A DNA stretch of 11,526 bases from an uncultured Bacteroidales bacterium (GCA_937907165.1 CALCUH010000130.1:1-11526); one strand, 5' to 3'. Counted from the first letter of the stretch, positions 1 to 6,387 are shown. Numbers and translations are program-made. Notes: generated by a model from the letters alone, not told the origin.

Positions 1-519
1 GGTCGCTCGGACTATTTCGACTATGATGGCAATAGTTTACGCAAAGCGTTCCTAAAGGCTCCGTTAAGCTATTCGCGCATCAGTTCCACTTTTTCAAATA
101 GTCGTTTCCATCCTGTCCTGAAGATTTTCCGTCCGCATCATGGTGTCGATTATGCGGCTCCGTATGGTACGCCAGTCTCTTCTATCGGTGACGGTCGTGT
201 CATTTACAAGGGGTATTCAGGCGGTGGCGGAAACACAGTGAAAGTGCAGCATAATAGTACATACATGACTTGCTATATGCATCTTTCCAAATTCGGAAAG
301 TTCGGTACGGGTTCCGTGGTGAAACAGGGAGACATCATCGGTTATGTTGGTAGTACCGGTACTTCCACAGGACCCCACCTCGATTTTAGGGTATATGAGA
401 ACGGACATCCTATTAATCCTTTGAAATTAAAATCACCGCCTGTCGAACCGGTAGATTCCATCTATCGAGACCAATACTTCTTCAGAAGAGATTCCTTGAT
501 GAAAATATTGAATCAGTAA
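1..519 (+). CDS. M23 family (LytM-type) peptidoglycan metallopeptidase, 3' part
   Basis: The reading frame is open from base 1 to a TAA at 517-519, so the 5' end lies outside the window; 172 codons are visible. The segment carries a LytM/M23 zinc endopeptidase domain, a family that cuts peptide cross-links of peptidoglycan in the periplasm. Visible signatures are the first zinc motif HHGVDYAAPYGTPV (about bases 136-177), the beta-strand turn VVKQGDIIGYVGSTG, the YMHLSKF motif, and the end motif GPHLDFRVYENG (373-408). In the classical HxH motif the second His is a zinc ligand; here it is Asp (HLD). I recall this form in other Bacteroidetes M23 proteins, so it need not mean loss of activity. 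The C-terminal 30 residues after NPLK form a short charged tail. No partner gene is visible; a terminator-like region and new promoters follow. Family assignment is firm, substrate unknown. Confidence 0.9.
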   Translation, partial: GRSDYFDYDGNSLRKAFLKAPLSYSRISSTFSNSRFHPVLKIFRPHHGVDYAAPYGTPVSSIGDGRVIYKGYSGGGGNTVKVQHNSTYMTCYMHLSKFGKFGTGSVVKQGDIIGYVGSTGTSTGPHLDFRVYENGHPINPLKLKSPPVEPVDSIYRDQYFFRRDSLMKILNQ

Positions 520-582
520 TTCGAGATTTGCTATATGCTAAAATGAATTTTATATATAAAAAAAAATCAAAATTAAAGATGT

Positions 583-629
583 CGAATAATGTTTATTCGT
601 AATAAATCTGCGATTTTGTTTTTTTTTTG
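583..629 (+). terminator. Possible terminator of the M23 gene (also a candidate operator)
   Basis: A perfect dyad CGAATAA-TGT-TTATTCG (583-599) is followed by a small second stem AAATC-TGC-GATTT (604-616) and a T10 run (619-628). The A/T-rich stems are weak, so termination strength is uncertain. The first dyad could instead be a protein-binding site for the downstream regulators. Confidence 0.35.
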
Positions 630-640
630 TGTATAATATT

Positions 641-671
641 TTTGAATTTATATTCATATTTTCTATATTTG
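641..671 (+). promoter_or_regulatory. Candidate Bacteroidetes promoter for the Crp/Fnr pair
   Basis: TTTG at 641-644 and TATATTTG at 664-671 are separated by 19 bases, matching the TTTG / TAnnTTTG consensus exactly. Transcription would start near 678, leaving a leader of about 52 bases before the ATG at 730. A second overlapping candidate uses TTTG 615-618 and TATTTTTG 637-644 with an 18-base spacer, so two start sites are possible. Confidence 0.6.
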
Positions 672-729
672 TATTAAGTGTTAATTTCGTTTATACGTTA
701 TAATACGTTTTTTATAAATACGGTGTGTT

Positions 730-1329
730 ATGGATGTCATAAGGAAAGAAGTGTTTTGTTCATTTGTGAAGAAAGTATTCGGAGTGCCACCGACGGACCT
801 ACTTTCAGAAGAATCGATTGAATATTTCAATTCGAAGATTCGTGTCGTAAAGCTAAGCAAAGGGGAGTTTTTGCAGATTGAGGGTGATGTTAGCAAGTTT
901 TGGGGAGTAGTGACCGAAGGGTTGGTTCGTATCTATTATATGCATGGAGATGATGAGGTGACTGAGCAGTTGGTTTCCGAAGGTGAGGATTTTATGGATT
1001 ACGAGAGCTTTTTGGACCAGGTACCGAGTCGTCGTTTCATCCAAATGGTGGAGCCTACCACAATCTATTTGGTTAATAGATTGGAGTGTGAAAGTATGTG
1101 TGACGTCAATTTGGAATTGAGAAATTTTTTCCGTCATATGACAGAGTGTTTGTTGCTCCATATAGAGAAACAGATTCATTCGTCTATTTTTAAAACCGCA
1201 AACGAACGTTATGAACATCTGATAGAGAAGAAACCGGACTTGATACTAAGAGTTCCTTCTGTCTATATCGCATCTTATTTAGGAGTAACACCAGAGACTT
1301 TAAGCAGAATTAGATCTAATGTAAAGTAA
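730..1329 (+). CDS. Crp/Fnr-family transcriptional regulator (first of a tandem pair)
   Basis: A 199-residue regulator. Residues about 30-125 resemble the cyclic-nucleotide-binding beta-roll (VKLSKGEFLQIEGDVSKFWGVV then EGLVRIYYMHGD, and EPTTIYLVNR). A helical linker follows, then a short C-terminal helix-turn-helix (IASYLGVTPETLSRIRS) that ends almost at the protein terminus, as is common for Bacteroidetes members. No classical cAMP phosphate-binding Arg-Ser motif and no Fnr-type cysteine cluster are evident, so the effector is unknown. The ATG at 730 follows the best promoter by about 52 bases. The next gene starts 15 bases after the stop and encodes a paralogue (21 of 40 aligned C-terminal residues identical), pointing to an operon born by gene duplication. 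Family is clear; regulon is not inferable. Confidence 0.88.
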   Translation: MDVIRKEVFCSFVKKVFGVPPTDLLSEESIEYFNSKIRVVKLSKGEFLQIEGDVSKFWGVVTEGLVRIYYMHGDDEVTEQLVSEGEDFMDYESFLDQVPSRRFIQMVEPTTIYLVNRLECESMCDVNLELRNFFRHMTECLLLHIEKQIHSSIFKTANERYEHLIEKKPDLILRVPSVYIASYLGVTPETLSRIRSNVK

Positions 1330-1344
1330 TTTAACATTGTAATT

Positions 1345-1950
1345 ATGAAAAGAATTATCATTAACAAGAAATTGGTTTTGGATGAAATCCAACGATTGAT
1401 TGGACCGATGGAAATTACGGATGATGTGGTGAATGAGATATTGAAGGTCGCTACTATTCAGAAAATTAAAAAGCATGAAAATATTTTGAAGGCTGGTGAA
1501 GTAGATGATTTCTTTGGCGTTGTCTTAAAGGGAATCGTGCAGGTTTACCACTATCAGGGAGACAAGATGGTTTCGGACTATTTTGGCTCTGAAGGCTTCT
1601 GCTTTTTCGATGTGGATAGTTTCTTGACATCTAAACCGTCCGAAGCGTATATTGAGGCTTTGGAGCCTACCGTCATTGCTAAATTCGACCGCAATCAGTT
1701 CCTTAAGTTGGGCGAAACAAATATTGTTTATGACAATATATATAGAAGAATTCTTCAATATATGATTAAGTTGTCTAATGATAGGCTTAACTCCATATTG
1801 CATGAGTCTGCCGAGGAGAAATATGAAAACCTCGAAAGACGTGTCCCGGGATTAACTTCCCGTGTGAGCGCCATCAATGTAGCATCTTACATCGGTGTGA
1901 CGCAGGAGACTTTGTGTCGTATCAAATCTAAGCAGGGTGACTTGTTGTAG
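1345..1950 (+). CDS. Crp/Fnr-family transcriptional regulator (second of a tandem pair)
   Basis: A 201-residue paralogue of the preceding gene. It has the same build: an N-terminal helix, a cNMP-binding-like beta-roll at about residues 35-130 (IKKHENILKAGEVDDFFGVVLKG split over 1465-1533; EPTVIAKFDR further on), a helical linker, and a C-terminal helix-turn-helix VASYIGVTQETLCRIKS. The two proteins agree best in the recognition helix (GVT-ETL-RI), so they may bind related sites, whereas the sensor halves differ more. It starts 15 bases after the upstream stop with no promoter between them, and is followed within 26 bases by a strong hairpin terminator, so the two genes form a closed bicistronic unit. 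The ligand is unknown. Confidence 0.88.
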   Translation: MKRIIINKKLVLDEIQRLIGPMEITDDVVNEILKVATIQKIKKHENILKAGEVDDFFGVVLKGIVQVYHYQGDKMVSDYFGSEGFCFFDVDSFLTSKPSEAYIEALEPTVIAKFDRNQFLKLGETNIVYDNIYRRILQYMIKLSNDRLNSILHESAEEKYENLERRVPGLTSRVSAINVASYIGVTQETLCRIKSKQGDLL

Positions 1951-1975
1951 AACACCCCCTTTTTATACTTATATT

Positions 1976-2006
1976 GCGCCGTAATATCTATTGCGGCGCT
2001 TTTTTT
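1976..2006 (+). terminator. Intrinsic terminator of the Crp/Fnr operon
   Basis: GCGCCGTAA (1976-1984) pairs with TTGCGGCGC (1991-1999), nine pairs including one G-U, around a six-base loop, followed directly by T7 (2000-2006). This is the best-formed plus-strand terminator in the left half. Confidence 0.85.
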
Positions 2007-2028
2007 ATGCTTTTCTATGTCTTTCTTG

Positions 2029-2060
2029 TTTGCCTTTTTTGTTTTATTTCCGTTAATTTG
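2029..2060 (+). promoter_or_regulatory. Candidate promoter of the secreted protease gene
   Basis: TTTG (2029-2032) and TTAATTTG (2053-2060; one mismatch to TAnnTTTG) are 20 bases apart. Initiation near 2067 gives a leader of about 34 bases to the ATG at 2101 and would make an ATG at 2017 unusable, which supports the 2101 start. Confidence 0.45.
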
Positions 2061-2100
2061 TGGTGTCATTGTGGTTTATATACACTTTATTCGAATTATC

Positions 2101-3984
2101 ATGAAAACACGTGTGCTCTCTATTCTTACTATGTCCCTTTCCCTGAGTATTTCTGCTTGGGCTGACATTGACATATCCGATCTCTATTTGTCTCACTACG
2201 GATTCGACGATTCGGAGTATTTCGATTATCGCGCGAATGAGAGCGGTAATGTCGCTCAGGAAATCCTTCCCGTCTATGGATGGAGCAAGGATATCGGTGT
2301 GGATTATACAGTAACAGGTGTTTATGAACTAGGTACCTCCAAGACTTTCAATACGAATGGAAGGGTTCCATCTTCCGGTTATCAGGGTTCGAAAGGTGGT
2401 TGCCTTGTGTTGAGCACCGGTTGGGAGGAGTCTCTTAAGTATTTCCAAAAAATCACTTTACCGGCTGGTTCCTACAAACTGCAGGCTGCTTTCTATAATG
2501 GTAGCAACTCCACAAACGGTAATAGCCTATTGGGGTGGATTCCTGATAATGGCACCTCTTCCCTCTCCCGCCTCTCCTCTTTTCCCATGGATTGGACGCT
2601 CGATGAGGTGGGTTTTTCGCTCTCTGCCGAAACGAGGGGAAAGGTTCAAATCGGTTTCAAAGGTGCGCCGAACGGTTCCGCCAATTCAGCTAAGGTGGTG
2701 GTGGATTTCGTGAAACTTTTCTTGGTGGGCGACGATAACACGTTGATTGCCGGAATACGTTCTTCTTTGAAAGCCACGCTCTCTTCCGCTCTTTCCTCCT
2801 ATGGCGACGGAAAGGGGCGCAATGCGGATAAACTCAAGGCGTCTATGGATGACGCCCAGTCTGTGTGCGATAATGCTTCCGCTTCCTATTCGGCTCTCTT
2901 CAAGGCGAACGAAGCGCTTATGGGAGAATTGACCTCTTATGGCTGGTACAACTCTTCTTCGGACAAGCCTGCGGATTTGACGGAGTTTATCGTCAACCCA
3001 AGTTTCGAGGATGGTTTCGAGGGTTGGAGCCAATCGGGTCTTCAAACACAATCGAACACGTCATTCACTTTGAAATCAGGTAATTATTATATTGAGAAAT
3101 GGGTAAGCACTAACTCGAAAGTGGGAAGCGCTAGTGTATCGCAAGAGATTAGTTCGGATATTCCTTTGGGCGTTTTCACCTTAAAAGTTTCCGCACAAAA
3201 CACGCAGAACGGACAAGGTGGACAGACGGGCGCTTGGATCATTGTGGAAGGTGATTCGCTTGCAGTTTCCGAGACGAAGGATTATTCCTTGAAATTCACG
3301 CATGTGGAAGAGGGCTTCACTATCGCTTTTGTCGCTAAGAACGCTTCCGGCAACTGGATTGCGCTTGATAACTTCCGTTTGGAGTATTGTGCCGCTTCTC
3401 TTGACGATCTCAAGAAGGAGATGGAACGTCGTTTGGAGTTGGCGGAGAATCTTTTAGAGAAGAATATTTTTAAGGGGTATAAGACTGCCCTTTCCTCAGA
3501 AGTGCAACGTGTTAACGCTTGGATGGAGAATCCGGACGAAGAGTCGTTGCCGCCTCTAGCCACCTCTTTGCGTAAGGCGGTCTCTTCCGCTCTACTCTCC
3601 GTGGGGGCGTTCCAGCGCCTATCTGATGAGATAGCCTCCGCCAAAGAGGCTTATAGCGCTGAAAAAAAGGGAAGCGACGTCTTGTTGGCCGCAATTAATG
3701 AGGCGGAGAAATATTTGACGAACGAGTCTTTGAGCGTGGACGATTTGGATGGGTGCGTGAAACGTTTGGATGACGCTCTTTTCACTTATAATGTGGAGAA
3801 TGCTTCGGGTTCTGTTCCTCAGGTGACGACGGATCCGCGTCATGTCACGGGTGCCACAATGGCTTTCGGACGCGCCTCTTTTTCAGGCAATGATATCACG
3901 GAGAAGGGTTTCTGCTGGTCCACTAGCTCGAATCCGAGCGTTTTGGACAGTCGTTCCTCGCTCTCTTACTCCAATAATGGTTAG
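2101..3984 (+). CDS. Secreted multidomain metalloprotease-like protein, N-terminal part (frameshifted)
   Basis: From ATG 2101 the product begins MKTRVLSILTMSLSLSISAWA followed by D, a clean Sec signal peptide; an in-frame ATG at 2017 would put a hydrophobic extension in front of it and lies before the likely promoter. Visible regions: a beta-rich domain at residues about 50-225 (PAGSYKLQAAFYNG, VVVDFVKLFLVG); a linker; a second carbohydrate-binding-like beta-sandwich at about 300-435, opening NPSFEDGFEGW and ending ALDNFRLEY; a helical, coiled-coil/FIVAR-like stretch at 435-570; and the first half of an FN3-like domain (ITEKGFCWSTSSNPSVLD) from about 575. The frame then stops at a TAG (3982-3984) in mid-domain. 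The missing half of the FN3 domain, the zincin and the C-terminal domains continue in the +1 frame from about 3977, so this is one gene broken by a frameshift. The protein was probably exported to act on host or dietary glycoprotein, which is inference. Confidence 0.75.
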   Translation: MKTRVLSILTMSLSLSISAWADIDISDLYLSHYGFDDSEYFDYRANESGNVAQEILPVYGWSKDIGVDYTVTGVYELGTSKTFNTNGRVPSSGYQGSKGGCLVLSTGWEESLKYFQKITLPAGSYKLQAAFYNGSNSTNGNSLLGWIPDNGTSSLSRLSSFPMDWTLDEVGFSLSAETRGKVQIGFKGAPNGSANSAKVVVDFVKLFLVGDDNTLIAGIRSSLKATLSSALSSYGDGKGRNADKLKASMDDAQSVCDNASASYSALFKANEALMGELTSYGWYNSSSDKPADLTEFIVNPSFEDGFEGWSQSGLQTQSNTSFTLKSGNYYIEKWVSTNSKVGSASVSQEISSDIPLGVFTLKVSAQNTQNGQGGQTGAWIIVEGDSLAVSETKDYSLKFTHVEEGFTIAFVAKNASGNWIALDNFRLEYCAASLDDLKKEMERRLELAENLLEKNIFKGYKTALSSEVQRVNAWMENPDEESLPPLATSLRKAVSSALLSVGAFQRLSDEIASAKEAYSAEKKGSDVLLAAINEAEKYLTNESLSVDDLDGCVKRLDDALFTYNVENASGSVPQVTTDPRHVTGATMAFGRASFSGNDITEKGFCWSTSSNPSVLDSRSSLSYSNNG

Positions 3985-4006
3985 TGTTAGATATCGTTAT
4001 AATGGT
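3974..4006 (+). repeat. 8-bp direct repeat bounding the 25-bp frameshifting segment
   Basis: ATAATGGT occurs at 3974-3981 and again at 3999-4006, an offset of 25 bases. Deleting one repeat plus the 17 bases between them joins the two reading frames as SYSNNGDIYVMKDLEPSTVY, a good FN3 continuation. The segment therefore looks like a small insertion, or the product of repeat-mediated slippage, that inactivated or switched off the gene. Confidence 0.6.
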
Positions 4007-5365
4007 GATATTTATGTTATGAAGGATTTGGAGCCGAGTACGGTTTATTATGTGCGTCCATACGCTATCACCCGTTCTAATGCGGTGGGTTATGGTGAAC
4101 GCATCAAAATTTGCACTCTACCCAAGGGAGAGATTACTTGGAGCTACAACAATGGTGGTTCGGATGCAGAGAACCAACGCATTAACGCCGCTGTTGCGGA
4201 CGCTTGCGACGTATGGAACAATATTACGAGCATTCGAGGTCTGCATCTCACCGTGAACTATGGTGCAAGCACCGAGACTGCCGATTGCAGTTTCGGAGGT
4301 TGGATGAGGGTCGGACCGAACGCCAGCTACCAACGTACTGGTACCATACAACATGAGATGTGCCATGCGGCGGGTGTGGGCACGACCCAACCTTGGATGA
4401 ACTCGTCGATTTATAGGCAAGAGGTGACGAAGGGATTTTGGCTAGGCGAACGAACGGATCAGGTTGTTCGTTTCTTCGAGAACAATAATACAGCCCAATT
4501 GAAGGGTGATGTGACCCATTTTTGGCCTTATGGTATCAACGGTGCGCATGAGGATGATGGAACTCGTATCCTATACTATGCCAACGCTTCCATCATGCAA
4601 GCTTTGGGTGAGGACAATCTCCCGCCTGTGGAAGGCGCCTTCGCCTCCCCTGCCTACACATTCACGCAGGAGGATTACGAGACTTATTATCTCTTGTCGG
4701 CTGACGAGTCTACCTCTATGCCAACGATGCTGAAGTCTGAGAATGGCGGATTGAGTCTTGTGGCGAATGATTGGAAAACTGCCGTTAAAGACGATTCTTA
4801 CGCATGGAAGATACGTTTCAACCCTGAGACGCAATATTATGAATTCAAGAGCGTGATGGCGGATAAATCGCTTTCTTGCGCCAATTCCCGCATCTCTCTT
4901 AGCTCAGCTGAGCAATATGGAATTCAACTGATGGGGTCGCGGCAGAATGTGGTGAACAGTTTCTTCAACATGAAGTCTTATTGGATGGTTTTTGTGGATG
5001 GCACAAACCGACCTATGTCGTTGACAGCCAACGGGAACGGTGTCTCAGCTTCTCGTTTTGACCACCAGAACTCCGCCTCCAAACAACGGTGGATTTTCTT
5101 ATCGAAGGCTGAGGTGAAAGCGTTGGCGGGTGATTTGACGGAGTTGGAATCGCAGACTTCTGAAATCTCTGGTCTTGTTGTCTATGGTACGGAGGATGGT
5201 ATTGTTGTGGAGAGTGTCAATGAGGGGCAATATGTGACGGTACATAACCTTTACGGACAATTGGTGGCGCAATTCTATATGCAGGCTGGTTTACGAGTCG
5301 TAGTGCCCGCAAATGAAGGCATATATGTCGTGAACGGAAAAAAGGTCGTCTCGTTGAAACGATGA
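3977..5365 (+). CDS. Secreted metalloprotease-like protein, C-terminal part (zincin, beta-trefoil, sorting-like domain)
   Basis: The open frame extends upstream to 3842, but codons before 3977 are an off-frame shadow of the FN3 domain, so homology begins near VRYRYNGDIYVMKDL. Order: the rest of the FN3 domain (YYVRPYAIT); a zincin-like region from WSYNNGGSDAENQRINAAV with QHEMCHAAGVG, an HExxH motif at 4352-4366; a ricin-like beta-trefoil at about 4680-5105 (YAWKIRF, KSLSC, NRPMSLTANGNG, QRWIFL); and a C-terminal beta-sandwich (VTVHNLYGQLV, GIYVVNGKKVVSLKR) like the sorting domains of Bacteroidetes exported proteins. The metzincin third ligand is not at the usual spot (T replaces H in HExxHxxGxxH). 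ATG 3977 overlaps the upstream stop as ATGGTTAG, so re-initiation is possible, but the fragment would lack a signal peptide. It is probably a broken half-gene unless the frame is restored in some cells. Confidence 0.7.
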   Translation: MVSVRYRYNGDIYVMKDLEPSTVYYVRPYAITRSNAVGYGERIKICTLPKGEITWSYNNGGSDAENQRINAAVADACDVWNNITSIRGLHLTVNYGASTETADCSFGGWMRVGPNASYQRTGTIQHEMCHAAGVGTTQPWMNSSIYRQEVTKGFWLGERTDQVVRFFENNNTAQLKGDVTHFWPYGINGAHEDDGTRILYYANASIMQALGEDNLPPVEGAFASPAYTFTQEDYETYYLLSADESTSMPTMLKSENGGLSLVANDWKTAVKDDSYAWKIRFNPETQYYEFKSVMADKSLSCANSRISLSSAEQYGIQLMGSRQNVVNSFFNMKSYWMVFVDGTNRPMSLTANGNGVSASRFDHQNSASKQRWIFLSKAEVKALAGDLTELESQTSEISGLVVYGTEDGIVVESVNEGQYVTVHNLYGQLVAQFYMQAGLRVVVPANEGIYVVNGKKVVSLKR

Positions 5366-5377
5366 TGGGAAAATAGC

Positions 5378-5400
5378 GTGAATCGTCAGCCGACGTTCAC
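5378..5400. terminator. Hairpin between convergent genes
   Basis: GTGAA and CGTC (5378-5387, with one bulged T) pair with GACG and TTCAC (5392-5400) around an AGCC loop. It overlaps the stop codon of the minus-strand radical SAM gene. Neither side has a strong T run (TATTTT on the minus strand), so it is a moderate bidirectional candidate. Confidence 0.4.
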
Positions 5401-6029
5401 ACTTTATTGATATGATCGTCAGTGCGATAAGTGAATTTATTTAAAAGGTTGAAGCCCATTGACTTCAGCCTTTTTTCGCTTTCTAAGATATTATTTTCGT
5501 TGTTGTAGGAAGGAATAAGCGGGAGTCTGACTGTGATTTTTTCTTTGTCGACTTGTTTCCCCAACCATTCCAGATTCTTCAAAGCTTGAAGATTGCTTTT
5601 GCCTGTGTAGGCTTGGTAGATATCGTCGTTAAGTTCTTTGATATCAACATAATAGTGGTCGATAATAGGTGTGATTTGCTGAAGATTAGCCAATGGAACA
5701 TTGAGAGAGGTCTCCAAGCAAATGTTCCATTCCTCGCCGCACAAGTCACGGAAAGCGGAGATGAAGTCGCTGTAGAGTAAAGGTTCTCCGCCTCCGAAAG
5801 TGACGCCGCCGTTGGTTGCTAAAAAGTAGAGATTATCGATGCTGACCAATTCGTATAGCTCTTCTGGCGTATAATATTTTTTTGGCCCCTCTTTCCACGA
5901 TTGAGGGTTTAGGCAATAGCGGCATTTGAGAGGACAGCCCCAAAAGCCAACCAAAGTAGTCACGCCTTCACCGTCTGTGACTATTCTATGTCTTTCTATG
6001 CCTATGATAGGGGCTTTCAGATCCGACAT
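5397..6029 (-). CDS. Radical SAM protein, glycyl-radical-enzyme activase-like
   Basis: A 210-residue radical SAM enzyme. Cys32, Cys36 and Cys39 form the CxxxCxxC cluster motif (GCPLKCRYC) that holds the SAM-binding 4Fe-4S centre, and GGVTFGGGEPLL (residues 74-85) is the SAM-binding glycine motif. The layout, an early cluster in a GF-GCPL-C-YC context and the GGVTFxGGEPLL signature, is that of pyruvate formate-lyase/anaerobic ribonucleotide reductase activating enzymes (PflA/NrdG group), but it lacks the extra ferredoxin domain of some activases and no glycyl radical enzyme lies in the window. The start (ATG 6029) is one base after the stop of the small cysteine-rich gene upstream, so the two are translationally coupled and probably act together. 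It could instead be a dedicated modifying enzyme for that small protein. Family is certain, substrate unknown. Confidence 0.85.
   Translation of the reverse strand: MSDLKAPIIGIERHRIVTDGEGVTTLVGFWGCPLKCRYCLNPQSWKEGPKKYYTPEELYELVSIDNLYFLATNGGVTFGGGEPLLYSDFISAFRDLCGEEWNICLETSLNVPLANLQQITPIIDHYYVDIKELNDDIYQAYTGKSNLQALKNLEWLGKQVDKEKITVRLPLIPSYNNENNILESEKRLKSMGFNLLNKFTYRTDDHINKV
5443..5476 (+). terminator. Intrinsic terminator for the plus-strand protease gene, inside the convergent gene
   Basis: AAAAGGTTGAAG (5443-5454) pairs with CTTCAGCCTTTT (5463-5474), twelve pairs with one G-U, around an eight-base loop, and the T run is 5471-5476. In the plus orientation the stem is complete; in the minus orientation the G-U becomes a C/A mismatch. 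It lies within the last codons of the minus-strand radical SAM gene, about 80 bases after the protease stop. Confidence 0.65.
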
Positions 6030-6030
6030 C

Positions 6031-6387
6031 TTATTCGTTATTTTGATCGTTGAAAAGTAAGTCCGTCTTTACCATCTGAGAGGAGTTGGCAGTAGAATCA
6101 GTGATCTCCTGTTCGAATTCGGGATCAGGTTCAATGTATACGTCACCCATCTCTTCGTGGCAAGCCGAAAGCGCCAAGGTCAGACCAGCCATGGATGCCA
6201 TTTTTTTCCATCGTCCGCTTTTAGCTAACTCATTTTCAAGGAAGCGTAGTTCCGCCTCGCACTTCGGACAAGTTCCCTTACAATCTCCTTGGAAAGTACA
6301 TGCTTGGGTCACGAAAGGAATATCGTTTTCTGAGGCGATACGTTGCCTGATTTCCCTTAAAAACTTACATTTTTCTTTGCCTGTCAT
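6031..6387 (-). CDS. Small cysteine-rich protein with an internal lipobox-like segment, partner of the radical SAM enzyme
   Basis: A 118-residue protein of unknown function. The N-terminal half carries Cys30, Cys36, Cys40 and Cys43 (C-x5-C-x3-C-x2-C, within ACTFQGDCKGTCPKCEAEL), a spacing suited to an iron-sulfur cluster or zinc; Cys7 is also present. I recall short proteins with the same C-x5-C-GTCPKCEAEL core in other Bacteroidetes and Clostridia, usually of unknown role. Residues 60-76 (RWKKMASMAGLTLALSAC) look like a lipoprotein signal with lipobox LSAC, but placed mid-protein, and the rest (77-118) is acidic and probably disordered. The gene heads a two-gene operon with the radical SAM enzyme one base downstream. 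It may be an electron-transfer partner, a scaffold, or a substrate of that enzyme. The coding call is strong because of the conserved motif and the coupling. Confidence 0.8.
   Translation of the reverse strand: MTGKEKCKFLREIRQRIASENDIPFVTQACTFQGDCKGTCPKCEAELRFLENELAKSGRWKKMASMAGLTLALSACHEEMGDVYIEPDPEFEQEITDSTANSSQMVKTDLLFNDQNNE

Larger units (their letters stand above)
520..729 (+). other. A/T-rich intergenic region between the M23 gene and the Crp/Fnr pair
   Basis: This 210-base stretch has no plausible gene. It contains A and T homopolymer tracts, a perfect 7-bp dyad at 583-599, a T10 run at 619-628 and two overlapping Bacteroidetes-type promoter candidates (615-644 and 641-671), all listed separately. 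It most likely combines the end of the M23 transcript with the control region of the regulators downstream. Confidence 0.6.

Noticed and set aside
2017..2100. Upstream in-frame ATG for the secreted protease
   Set aside because: It would place a second hydrophobic stretch before a clean signal peptide starting at 2101 and lies ahead of the probable promoter.
3842..3976. 5' part of the open frame encoding the protease C-terminal half
   Set aside because: These codons overlap the FN3 domain encoded in the other frame; the Arg/Ser-rich translation has no similarity to that domain.
5617..5626. TAGATATCGT shared with the 25-bp frameshift segment (3989-3998)
   Set aside because: A 10-base match with diverging flanks is within chance expectation in 11.5 kb and does not identify a donor for the insertion.
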